Source: CAZAYP01 sp964489425 [NCBI: uncultured Verrucomicrobiota bacterium] (GTDB lineage Bacteria > Verrucomicrobiota > Kiritimatiellia > RZYC01). From it: DNA of 13,441 bases. The notes below the pieces were generated by a model. That model was not told the origin of the DNA and searched no databases. It saw only the letters and a program-made list of their open reading frames with translations. This document shows positions 5,964 through 12,117 of this stretch, in pieces. Where the stretch lies: positions 1 to 13,441 of the forward strand of contig CAZAYP010000115.1 of assembly GCA_964489425.1 (NCBI GenBank), written 5' to 3'. Position numbers and translations under genes: made by a program. The first letter of the stretch is position 1. Each line of letters starts with the position of its first letter.

Positions 5964-6890
5964 TCAGTTGCCCGCCGCGGGCGCGGGGGCCGCGACGTCA
6001 GCCGCCGCCGGAGCTGCGTCGGGCGCTGCGGGGGCTGCATCGGGCGGGGTGACCGCGGGTTCGGCCGGCGGAACCGCGGGGGCCGCGGCTTGCGGCATGA
6101 ACGGCGGGGGTTCGCCGGCGGCCGCGCCGGCCGGGGCCGGCTCAAACGGGGCGGCCGCGATGGGCGCCTGCGGCAGGATCGGCGCGGCGATGGCCGTGGA
6201 CAAGCCGGCCTTGCGGGCGCGGATATCCTTGTTGATGTACAGCAACGTGGTTTCCGCCTGGGGCGTCCAGCGGCTGTCCGGGTTATCGGCGATGAACTTT
6301 TCCATCACGCCGCGCGCTTCCTCGTCGCGGCCCAGTTGCTGGAGGCAGCGGGTTTCGCTGAAGGTGACCATGGGCAGCAGGAAATGTCCCGGGTTCGCCT
6401 GGGCGAAGTTGCGGTACATCATCAGGGCCGAGTCGGCGTTGCCTTCCGCCTCGGTGACATAGGCCAGGCCCAGTTCCGCCGCGGGCTTCATGATGTGCTC
6501 GGGATATTTCTGGATGAACTCGCTGTACGCCTGGCGCGCCTGGCCGTACTGGCCGTTGTGCATGTAGCCGGAGGCCAGGGCCAGCATGGCCGAGGGCCCG
6601 GACGGGGTGGCGCCATACCGGGCCACCACAGACTGGAGCTGCTCAAACGATTGGGCCATCATCAGCGCGCGCGACGCCTCTTCGGCCCGCGACGCCTTGG
6701 TGGACCGGTACACGGCCAGGCCGATGAACACCAGCACCGCCACGCCCACGCCGATGATCACCGGCAGGCCGTATTCCTTGAACATCTTGATCAAGGCCGG
6801 GTCGATCGGGCTGGCGGTTTCCGGCGCCGGGGCCGGCGTTTCCACGCCGGCCGGTTGCGTTGCCTGGTCCGCTTTGTCTTCGTTTTTCAT
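5964..6890 (-). CDS. Membrane-anchored TPR-like protein with Ala/Pro-rich tail
   Basis: This 308-residue protein has a charged/Pro-rich start (1-40) and one transmembrane helix at about 41-61 (GLPVIIGVGVAVLVFIGLAV). Tetratricopeptide-like helix pairs follow at about 70-220 (ALASGYMHNGQYGQARQAYS, then AELGLAYVTEAEGNADSALM, then CLQQLGRDEEARGVMEKFI). A low-complexity Ala/Pro tail (about 237-308) ends it. The layout resembles YfgM-type inner-membrane TPR proteins that face the periplasm. A scaffolding or envelope-assembly role is likely, but no partner is proven. ATG 6890 has AAGGA 11 bases upstream. It is first in an operon with the barrel gene 16 bases downstream, so it may help the barrel fold or anchor it; that is inference. 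Confidence 0.75.
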   Translation of the reverse strand: MKNEDKADQATQPAGVETPAPAPETASPIDPALIKMFKEYGLPVIIGVGVAVLVFIGLAVYRSTKASRAEEASRALMMAQSFEQLQSVVARYGATPSGPSAMLALASGYMHNGQYGQARQAYSEFIQKYPEHIMKPAAELGLAYVTEAEGNADSALMMYRNFAQANPGHFLLPMVTFSETRCLQQLGRDEEARGVMEKFIADNPDSRWTPQAETTLLYINKDIRARKAGLSTAIAAPILPQAPIAAAPFEPAPAGAAAGEPPPFMPQAAAPAVPPAEPAVTPPDAAPAAPDAAPAAADVAAPAPAAGN

Positions 6891-6934
6891 GCCGCCACCA
6901 TCCTTGCTTGAAAATGCTGATTTACGGTCGGGTT

Positions 6935-6962
6935 ATTGTCTTGGTTTGCGGATAAAAGACAA
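6935..6962 (-). promoter_or_regulatory. Candidate minus-strand promoter within a dyad
   Basis: Read on the minus strand, TTGTCT (6957-6962) and GACAAT (6935-6940), 16 bp apart, are each 4 of 6 matches to -35 and -10 boxes for the TPR/barrel operon. The same bases form a 7-bp inverted repeat, TTGTCTT (6936-6942) and AAGACAA (6956-6962), with a 13-bp spacer. A dimeric regulator bound there would cover both boxes. Confidence 0.35.
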
Positions 6963-6995
6963 GCATTAATCCCGATATTTCCAGAAAAAAAGCGA

Positions 6996-7024
6996 TTGGC
7001 AAGCCCGCGGCCGGCAGCTAGTAT
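6996..7024 (+). promoter_or_regulatory. Promoter of the small outer-membrane protein gene
   Basis: TTGGCA (6996-7001, 5 of 6) is separated by exactly 17 bp from TAGTAT (7019-7024, 4 of 6). An A-rich run (AGAAAAAAAG) lies just upstream like an UP element. Transcription would start near 7031, about 25 bases before the ATG, with the strong AGGAGG at 7041-7046 in between. Confidence 0.6.
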
Positions 7025-7056
7025 ACGATGCCATAACCCAAGGAGGAGGACCGCAG

Positions 7057-7656
7057 ATGAAGAAGTTACTGGGCGTGGCAATGATGTGGCTGGTGGGCGG
7101 CGCGTTGGCGTATGGCAGCGGCATCGGACCCTATGGTTCGTTCTGGAACACCAAGGACGCCAAGGCCGGCTGGGGCGGCGGCCTGAAACTCACGGGCGAC
7201 CTGGTCGAATGGCTGTCGCTCGAAGTGCGCGGCTCCTACCTCGGCGCGTTCAAGCCTGACGACGACAAGAAGTATCTTGAAGACATGAAGCTCGTGCCGG
7301 TGGAAGCTGACCTGGTGTTCAACATTCCCCTGGGTGACGTGCTCAAGCTGTATGCCGGCGCCGGCGGCGGCTATTACATCCTTCCCAAATACACGGCCAA
7401 GACCGGGTACGGGAAAGAATTGGACCCGGATTTGGATCCCCAGGATACGTGGGGGTTTTTCGGGCTGGGCGGCATCTCCATCAAGATTAGCCAGAGCCTC
7501 TCGCTCTTCGGCGAAGCCAAGTACACGGCCCTGAAGATCAAAGAGATGAAGATCGATGGTGAGAAGGTGGACCTCTCCAGTGACAACGTGCTCGGTCTCA
7601 GCGAGATCGATCTCAGCGGCGTCGGCGCCAATGCCGGCCTGCTGGTGACCTGGTAA
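7057..7656 (+). CDS. Small outer-membrane beta-barrel protein
   Basis: This 199-residue protein has a signal peptide (MKKLLGVAMMWLVGGALAYG) and about eight alternating amphipathic strands, such as WGGGLKLTGDLVEWLSLEVR, VPVEADLVFNIPL, LKLYAGAGGGYYI, GFFGLGGISIKISQSLSLFG and a final GVGANAGLLVTW ending in an aromatic residue. This is the OMP_b-brl/OmpA-like eight-strand barrel type, about 180 residues when mature. A structural or adhesive role in the outer membrane is likely; no specific function can be named. Loops are rich in Lys and Asp (KPDDDKKYLEDMK), which could bind cations. It has a strong AGGAGG site, its own promoter and its own terminator, so it is a single, probably well expressed gene, divergent from the TPR/barrel operon. 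Confidence 0.8.
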   Translation: MKKLLGVAMMWLVGGALAYGSGIGPYGSFWNTKDAKAGWGGGLKLTGDLVEWLSLEVRGSYLGAFKPDDDKKYLEDMKLVPVEADLVFNIPLGDVLKLYAGAGGGYYILPKYTAKTGYGKELDPDLDPQDTWGFFGLGGISIKISQSLSLFGEAKYTALKIKEMKIDGEKVDLSSDNVLGLSEIDLSGVGANAGLLVTW

Positions 7657-7686
7657 TCCGGATCCGCACATAACGTTGCTGTGATG

Positions 7687-7718
7687 GCGCGCCGCAGGGC
7701 AACCTGCGGCGCGCTTTT
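7687..7718 (+). terminator. Strong intrinsic terminator
   Basis: GCGCGCCGCAGG (7687-7698) pairs perfectly over 12 bp with 7703-7714 around a GCAA tetraloop (a GNRA loop), followed by TTTTGCTTT. It lies 30 bases past the stop of the small barrel gene. Confidence 0.9.
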
Positions 7719-7743
7719 GCTTTGCGGTCCCGGGCGCCGGCAT

Positions 7744-7825
7744 GGTTTTCCAATGTTTGGAAAACCGGGCCTGGATTTTTCCAATGTTTGGAAAAATCGG
7801 ATGCAAAGTTTCCAATGTTTGGAAA
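7744..7825. repeat. Three palindromes phased at 31 bp, candidate operator cluster
   Basis: Three copies of TTTCCAA-TGT-TTGGAAA are centred at 7755, 7786 and 7817, exactly 31 bp apart, about three helical turns. Copy 1 extends symmetrically to arms of 10 bp (GGTTTTCCAA, 7744-7753). Copy 2 extends to 11 bp (GATTTTTCCAA, 7774-7784). Copy 3 has 7-bp arms (7809-7815). The sequence between the copies is unrelated. The cluster lies between a terminator and the DUF2157 gene, whose start is about 95 bases away. It could be a repressor or activator site array or a hairpin repeat family. Confidence 0.8.
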
Positions 7826-7919
7826 ATGCGCCGGCCGGCCGGCGGCGGCCCCGCCGGTTCGGCCTGGGCGGAACTGTTTTACGTTGCAGTCCGGTACGGC
7901 CTGCGGGAAGATGTCGCGC

Positions 7920-9260
7920 ATGAAGCCGGGGAACCATCTTGAATGGCTGGAACAAGAGTTGCCGCGCTGGGTGGCCGCGGGACTGCTTGCGCCCGAAACC
8001 GCGGCCAAGGTGCGCGCCCTGTACGGTCCGGCGTCCGCGGCCCGCGGCCGGCCGTGGTTGCTGATGGCGTTCAGCGTGCTGGGCGCGTTCCTGGTGGGCG
8101 CGGGCCTGCTCCTCCTGCTGGCGCACAACTGGGACGATCTGCCGCGTTGGGCGCGTTGTGGCGTGGCGTTTGCGCCGTTGCTGGCGGCCCAGGCCCTGGC
8201 CGCGTGGCGGTTGCGCCGGACGAGCAACCCGGCCGCATGGCGCGAGGGATTGGCCGTGTTCCATGCCTTGGCGCTGGGCGTCTGCCTGGCGCTGATCAGC
8301 CAGATATACCAGGTGGGCGGCGCGTGGGGCAACCTGCTGCTGACCTGGCTGCTGCTGGGGTTGCCGGTGGTGTACTTCCAGCGGTCCGTGGCCGCGGGCC
8401 TGCTCTACGAGGCGGGCATCACGATCTGGGCGATCAACCAGTGGGATCTTGGAGACCGGGGGCCGGGCTGGTTCGTGCACCCGGCCGCCTACTGGGGATG
8501 GCTGCTGCTGCTCGTGCCGTTCCTGGCCTGGCAGGTGCGGCGGGCGCGGCACGGGGCCGCCAGCGCATGGCTGCTGTGGGGCCTGGTCGTCAGCCTGCTG
8601 TCCATCAGCGGCGTCTTTTACGGCGAGTGGATGGAAGCCGGCTGGCTGCTGGCCTATGCCGGCCTGCTGGGCCTGCTGTATCTGTGCGGGCTGGCCTGGT
8701 TTGACCGCGTGGCCGGCGCCTGGCGCCGGCCGCTGACCGCCGCGGGCATGCTGGGCATGCTGGGCATGACCGTGGCGCTTGCCTGGCGCGTGGTGTGGGA
8801 ATCCCTGGGCCGGCACGGCCGCATTTCGCTGGACGACGGGTTTGACGGCTGGGGCATGGTCAACGCCCTGGTGCTGGCCGCGGGCGCGCTGGCTTACCTC
8901 GTGCTGCTGGCGTGGCAGCTGCCACGCCAGCCCCTGGCGCGCAACCTGCTGGCCGTGATGCCCGTGGTGACCGGCGCGGCCTATGCCGCGGCCGCGGATG
9001 GGCAACGGGCGGGAGCGGCGGTGATCATCTTCAACCTGTACGGCCTGCTGGTGGGCCTGGCCTTGGTGGTGGCCGGCGCCCGGCGGGTGGCGCTGGGCAA
9101 GTTGAACCTCGGCATGGGGCTCTTGTGCGCGCTGATCGTCACCCGGTTTTTTGACGACGACTGGAGCTTCCTGACTCGCGGGCTGTTATTCATCCTGTGC
9201 GGCGTGGGGTTCCTGGCGGCCAACTTCTGGCTGGTGCGGCGTCGGGGGAAGGCGGCATGA
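7920..9260 (+). CDS. DUF2157 multi-pass membrane protein
   Basis: This 446-residue integral inner-membrane protein has an N-terminal cytoplasmic helix (HLEWLEQELPRWVAAGLLAPETA) typical of DUF2157. The family-like LGAFLVGAGLLLLLAHNWDDLPRWAR segment follows at about residues 50-80. About ten more hydrophobic segments run to the C-terminus, some resembling DUF4401. Function is unknown. ATG 7920 is chosen because GGGAAG (7905-7910) lies 9 bases upstream; ATG 7911 in the same frame would overlap that site, and the open frame further upstream merely reads through the palindromes. It overlaps the next gene by ATGA and forms the DUF2157 plus GDYXXLXY pair seen in many bacteria, so the two products probably act together. 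No clear promoter is visible; the palindromes upstream are the obvious control candidates. Confidence 0.8.
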   Translation: MKPGNHLEWLEQELPRWVAAGLLAPETAAKVRALYGPASAARGRPWLLMAFSVLGAFLVGAGLLLLLAHNWDDLPRWARCGVAFAPLLAAQALAAWRLRRTSNPAAWREGLAVFHALALGVCLALISQIYQVGGAWGNLLLTWLLLGLPVVYFQRSVAAGLLYEAGITIWAINQWDLGDRGPGWFVHPAAYWGWLLLLVPFLAWQVRRARHGAASAWLLWGLVVSLLSISGVFYGEWMEAGWLLAYAGLLGLLYLCGLAWFDRVAGAWRRPLTAAGMLGMLGMTVALAWRVVWESLGRHGRISLDDGFDGWGMVNALVLAAGALAYLVLLAWQLPRQPLARNLLAVMPVVTGAAYAAAADGQRAGAAVIIFNLYGLLVGLALVVAGARRVALGKLNLGMGLLCALIVTRFFDDDWSFLTRGLLFILCGVGFLAANFWLVRRRGKAA

Positions 9261-9820
9261 GCCGGCGCCAGCTTGTCATCGCGCTGTTCGCGGCCACGGT
9301 GGCTTTGCAGCTGGCTGTGCCCCTGGCCATGGTGGTGCGCCAGGAACGGACGCTGGCGACGGGCCCGGTGTACAAGTTCCAGCTGCGGCCGGTCGACCCG
9401 GTGGACCCGCTGCGCGGCCGGTACCTGGCGATCGAGCTGGCGGCCGAGACCGTGCCCCGGCCGCCCGACTTGGCGCTGGTTCCCGGCCTGCCCGTGTTCG
9501 CGGCACTGACCAACGACGCGGCCGGGTTTGCCTGGGTCAGCCGGTTGTCCGTGGAAGCGCCGGCCGAGCCCTACCTTGCCTGCCGCGTGGCCTACGCGGC
9601 GGAGATGCAGGTCGGCCTCGCGTTCCCGTTTGACCGCTACTATCTCAACGAGCGCGATGCCGTGGCCGCGGATGCCGAACTCCGCAACTTGGTGCGCGAA
9701 CGGCCGGAGGCCATCTGGGTGACCGTGCGCCTGCGCCGGGGACAGGGCGTGATCGAGGGCCTGTTTGTCGGCGGGGATCCCCTGGCCGAGTTTCTGCGCC
9801 TGCACCGGCCCGGCCGGTGA
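9257..9820 (+). CDS. GDYXXLXY-like membrane-anchored protein
   Basis: This 187-residue protein has one N-terminal membrane segment (residues 6-27) and an extracytoplasmic beta-rich domain. It contains DPVDPLRGRYLAIEL (47-61), the place of the GDYXXLXY motif, here read as G54-R-Y56-L-A-I-E-L, so the Asp, second Leu and last Tyr are replaced. The second half (AFPFDRYYLNERDAVAADAE, then VTVRLRRGQGVIEGLFVGG) fits the family end. Its ATG overlaps the DUF2157 stop (ATGA), indicating translational coupling; a longer frame from 9197 would overlap that gene by 64 bases and is rejected. Function is unknown; a complex with the DUF2157 protein is inferred. It ends 9 bases from the convergent dehydrogenase gene with no clear terminator between. 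Confidence 0.75.
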   Translation: MSRRQLVIALFAATVALQLAVPLAMVVRQERTLATGPVYKFQLRPVDPVDPLRGRYLAIELAAETVPRPPDLALVPGLPVFAALTNDAAGFAWVSRLSVEAPAEPYLACRVAYAAEMQVGLAFPFDRYYLNERDAVAADAELRNLVRERPEAIWVTVRLRRGQGVIEGLFVGGDPLAEFLRLHRPGR

Positions 9821-9829
9821 CGCGCGCGT

Positions 9830-10783
9830 TCAGTTCACAATATTGACCGGCCGGCCGGCGAGGAACGCGCGGATGTTTTCCGCCGTGGCCTGCATCAGGC
9901 GCCGGCGCGCCGCCACCGTGGCCCAGGCCATGTGCGGGGTCAGCACCAGGTTGGGCGCCTGGAGCAGCGGGTTGTCCTCGCGGATGGGCTCGGCCGACAC
10001 CACGTCGCAGGCGGCGCCCGCCAGCGCCCCGTCGGCCAGGGCCGCGGCCAAATCCGCCTCGACCACCAGGCGGCCGCGGGCGGTGTTGATGAAAAAAGCC
10101 GTGGGCTTCATGCGACGCAGCAGGGCGGCATCGACCAGCCCGGTGTTGGCGGCGGTCTGCGGGCAATGCAGGCTGACCACGTCGGATTCCGCGAAAAGTT
10201 CGGGCACGCTTTTCCAGGCCACGGGGTAGTCCGGCGCGGCGCCTTGCGCGACGTCCGTGGCCAGCACGCGCATGCCCAGGGCGTGCGCGATCGCCCCCAC
10301 CCGGCGGCCGATGTGGCCGAAGCCCACGATGCCGAGGGTTTGGCCCGCCAGCTCGACCAGCGGGCAGTTCCAGAACGAGAAGTCGCCGGACGCGGCCCAC
10401 GCGCCCTGGCGCACGGCCGTGTCGTGCCGGGCCACGCGGTGGCACAGCTCCAGCAGCAGCGCGAACACGAACTGCGCCACGGAATCGGTCGCGTAGGCCG
10501 GCACGTTGGCCACGGGCACGCCGCGGCGGCGCGCCGCGCGGACGTCCACCACGTTGTAGCCGGTGGCCAGCACGCAGACCAGGCGCAGGTCCGGCAGCGC
10601 CGCGAGGGTGGCGGCGCTGAGCAAGGTTTTGTTGACCAGCACGATCTGCGCGGCCCGGGCCCGCTCCACGATGAGATGGTCGGGCGTGCGGTCGTGCACG
10701 GCCAGGTCGCCGAGCGCGGCCACGTCGTCCCACGGGTTGTCGCCCGGGTTGAGGGTGTAGCCGTCCAGCACCACGATGTTCAT
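9830..10783 (-). CDS. D-2-hydroxyacid dehydrogenase, glycerate dehydrogenase-like
   Basis: This 317-residue cytoplasmic NAD(P)-dependent enzyme interconverts D-2-hydroxyacids and 2-oxoacids; glycerate/hydroxypyruvate is the likeliest substrate pair. Visible features are the Rossmann loop GFGHIG (154-159) with Asp177 at the end of the next strand, favouring NAD; substrate-binding LATGYNVVD (72-80); the catalytic triad Arg236 (NTARG), Glu265 (SAEP) and His284 (TPHMAW); and the typical W..R near the end of the cofactor domain replaced by AWATVAARRR. Length is normal for the family. The ATG at 10783 has GGAG 8 bases upstream. It is a single gene, divergent from the glycosyltransferase and convergent with the GDYXXLXY gene. 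Exact substrate cannot be fixed from sequence; hydroxypyruvate reductase and a phosphonate- or lactate-type dehydrogenase remain possible. Confidence 0.85.
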   Translation of the reverse strand: MNIVVLDGYTLNPGDNPWDDVAALGDLAVHDRTPDHLIVERARAAQIVLVNKTLLSAATLAALPDLRLVCVLATGYNVVDVRAARRRGVPVANVPAYATDSVAQFVFALLLELCHRVARHDTAVRQGAWAASGDFSFWNCPLVELAGQTLGIVGFGHIGRRVGAIAHALGMRVLATDVAQGAAPDYPVAWKSVPELFAESDVVSLHCPQTAANTGLVDAALLRRMKPTAFFINTARGRLVVEADLAAALADGALAGAACDVVSAEPIREDNPLLQAPNLVLTPHMAWATVAARRRLMQATAENIRAFLAGRPVNIVN

Positions 10784-10797
10784 CCGCGCTGCTCCAT
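10780..10797 (-). other. Possible five-codon upstream reading frame (MEQRG)
   Basis: ATG at 10797 opens a five-codon frame whose TGA (10782-10780) overlaps the dehydrogenase ATG as GGATGA. The predicted transcription start lies within a base or two of this ATG, so ribosomes could begin there without a leader and restart on the main gene. The GGAG inside it is also a well-placed ribosome-binding site for the dehydrogenase, so chance is quite possible. Confidence 0.25.
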
Positions 10798-10804
10798 GCG
10801 CTCC

Positions 10805-10833
10805 AAAATAGCCCGCGCCCTGCGCGGCGTCAA
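10805..10833 (-). promoter_or_regulatory. Promoter of the D-2-hydroxyacid dehydrogenase gene
   Basis: On the minus strand TTGACG (10828-10833, 5 of 6) is followed after 17 bp by TATTTT (10805-10810, 4 of 6). Transcription would start near 10798, about 15 bases before the dehydrogenase start. Confidence 0.55.
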
Positions 10834-10856
10834 GGCGCGCCCCGCGGATTTGCGCA

Positions 10857-10885
10857 TCGACAAGGGCCGCCGCGGCCCGGATAAT
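10857..10885 (+). promoter_or_regulatory. Promoter of the glycosyltransferase gene, leaderless
   Basis: TCGACA (10857-10862, 5 of 6) is separated by 17 bp from GATAAT (10880-10885, 5 of 6). The expected transcription start, near 10892, is only about five bases before the ATG at 10897, and no ribosome-binding site is present in CGCCCGGCT before that ATG. Confidence 0.55.
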
Positions 10886-10896
10886 GGCGCCCGGCT

Positions 10897-12102
10897 ATGA
10901 GAATCCTGATCCTGGCCCGCCACGCGCCGCGCCACGAGGAGGCCGGCGACCTGGCGGTGATATACGAGCGCATCACGCGCCTGGCCGCCCGCGGCCACGA
11001 GGTGGGGTTGCTGGCGTTCGAGCGCGACGACCCGCCCCAGGCCCTGGCCGCGCTCGATGACCAGTTGCTCGAGCTGCGGCGGGTGCCGCCGCCCGGGTGG
11101 CCCGGCGCGCTGGCCGTGGTGCGGGACCGGATGCTGCGCGGGATCCCGGCGGCGTATGCCCGGCAGCGGTCCAACGCCATGGCGCGGGCGCTGGGCGAGA
11201 TGGTGGCGCGGTCGCGCTACGAGGTGGTGCTGGCGGAGTATACCCAGCTGGGCCAGCACCTCCACTACAACCCGTACCTTCCGGCGGTGCGCCGGGTCAC
11301 CTGCTGCTATCACGGCATTTCCCTGGATCGCGCGCCGGCCGGATCGGATTTCATGCTCCTGTCGCCGCGCCAGGCAGTCCGCGCCTGGCGCACCCAGCGC
11401 CTGCGCCGCTACGAGGCCGAGGTCTACCGGGCCATGGACCTGGTGCTGGTGCACACGCAGGCCGAGCGCATGGCGCTGCTCAATATCACGCCGGACTTGC
11501 GCATCAGCGTGGTGCCCCGGGGCATTGACGATGTCTATTACCAGCCCCCCGCGGTCCCGCCCGCGGAAAAGATCGTCCTGTTCATGGGCGATTACGCCGA
11601 CCCGGCCAATGTCGACGCGGTCCTCTGGTTTGCCCGCCAGATCTGGCCGCGCATCAGCGCGGCCCATCCGGCCGCCCGCTTTTACGCGGTCGGCGCCGCC
11701 GCGCCGCGGGCCCTGGTCCGGATCGCGGCGCGCGATCCGCGCATCGTGGTGCCCGGCATGGTGCGCGACCTGCAGCCCTACCTGGCGCGGGCGCAGGTGT
11801 TTGCCTGCCCCATCCGCCTGGGGCGGGGCATCCGCGGCAAGATGCTGATTGCCATGGCGGCGGGCGTGCCGGTGGTTTCCACCACGCTGGGCCTGGAAGG
11901 CATCCCGGCGCATATCGGCAGCGCCGCCCTGGTGGCGGATGACCCGGCGCTGATGGCGCGGCAGATCAACCTGCTGCTGGATGATCCCGGCCTGCGCCAG
12001 GGGCTGGCGGCCCAGGCCCGGCGCATGGTGCAGGCGCGGTTTTCGTGGGGTGCGTCCGTCCACCAGCTCGAGCAGGCCCTGCTGGAAATCCGCCGCCACT
12101 GA
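10897..12102 (+). CDS. Glycosyltransferase family 4-like protein
   Basis: This 401-residue GT-B-fold glycosyltransferase is likely to move a sugar from a nucleotide-sugar to a cell-envelope glycan or lipid-linked acceptor. The N-terminal acceptor domain begins RILILARHAPRHEEAGD with the usual Gly-His turn (ARGHEV, 31-36). The linker has VVPRGIDD (205-212). The donor domain begins KIVLFMGDYADPANVDAVLWF (225-245) and contains the nucleotide-sugar segment RLGRGIRGKMLIAMAAGVPVV (307-327), then STTLGLEGI. These are hallmarks of the GT4 group related to Glyco_trans_1_4 proteins that keep a K in place of the first Glu of the E-x7-E motif. No membrane segment is present. Length is normal. Acceptor and donor are unknown. 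It is a single gene with its own promoter and apparently no ribosome-binding site. Confidence 0.8.
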   Translation: MRILILARHAPRHEEAGDLAVIYERITRLAARGHEVGLLAFERDDPPQALAALDDQLLELRRVPPPGWPGALAVVRDRMLRGIPAAYARQRSNAMARALGEMVARSRYEVVLAEYTQLGQHLHYNPYLPAVRRVTCCYHGISLDRAPAGSDFMLLSPRQAVRAWRTQRLRRYEAEVYRAMDLVLVHTQAERMALLNITPDLRISVVPRGIDDVYYQPPAVPPAEKIVLFMGDYADPANVDAVLWFARQIWPRISAAHPAARFYAVGAAAPRALVRIAARDPRIVVPGMVRDLQPYLARAQVFACPIRLGRGIRGKMLIAMAAGVPVVSTTLGLEGIPAHIGSAALVADDPALMARQINLLLDDPGLRQGLAAQARRMVQARFSWGASVHQLEQALLEIRRH

Positions 12103-12117
12103 CCGCGGCGGGGTCAG
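12099..12117. other. Hairpin spanning two convergent stop codons
   Basis: CTGACC (12099-12104) pairs with GGTCAG (12112-12117) across a 7-base loop. The stop codon of the glycosyltransferase (12100-12102) lies in one arm and that of the pseudopilin gene (12114-12116) in the other. No T run is present, so it is at best a weak two-way terminator. Confidence 0.35.

Noticed and set aside
5865-6911. 348-codon + strand open frame opposite the TPR-like gene
   Set aside because: Arg/Gly/His-rich composition with no domain, opposite a protein with clear TPR and membrane features.
7744-7825. CRISPR-like repeat array
   Set aside because: Only three copies, palindromic 17-25 base units with 6 to 10 bases between them, far too short for spacers, and no cas genes.
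7722-7919. 66-residue N-terminal extension of the DUF2157 protein
   Set aside because: It translates the three palindromes into repeated FSNVWK, FQCLEK and FPMFGK strings, which is a repeat read-through rather than protein; the family domain starts after 7920.
7374-9005. 543-codon minus-strand open frame
   Set aside because: Antisense to the outer-membrane protein, the palindromes and DUF2157; Gln/His/Pro/Arg-rich low-complexity shadow.
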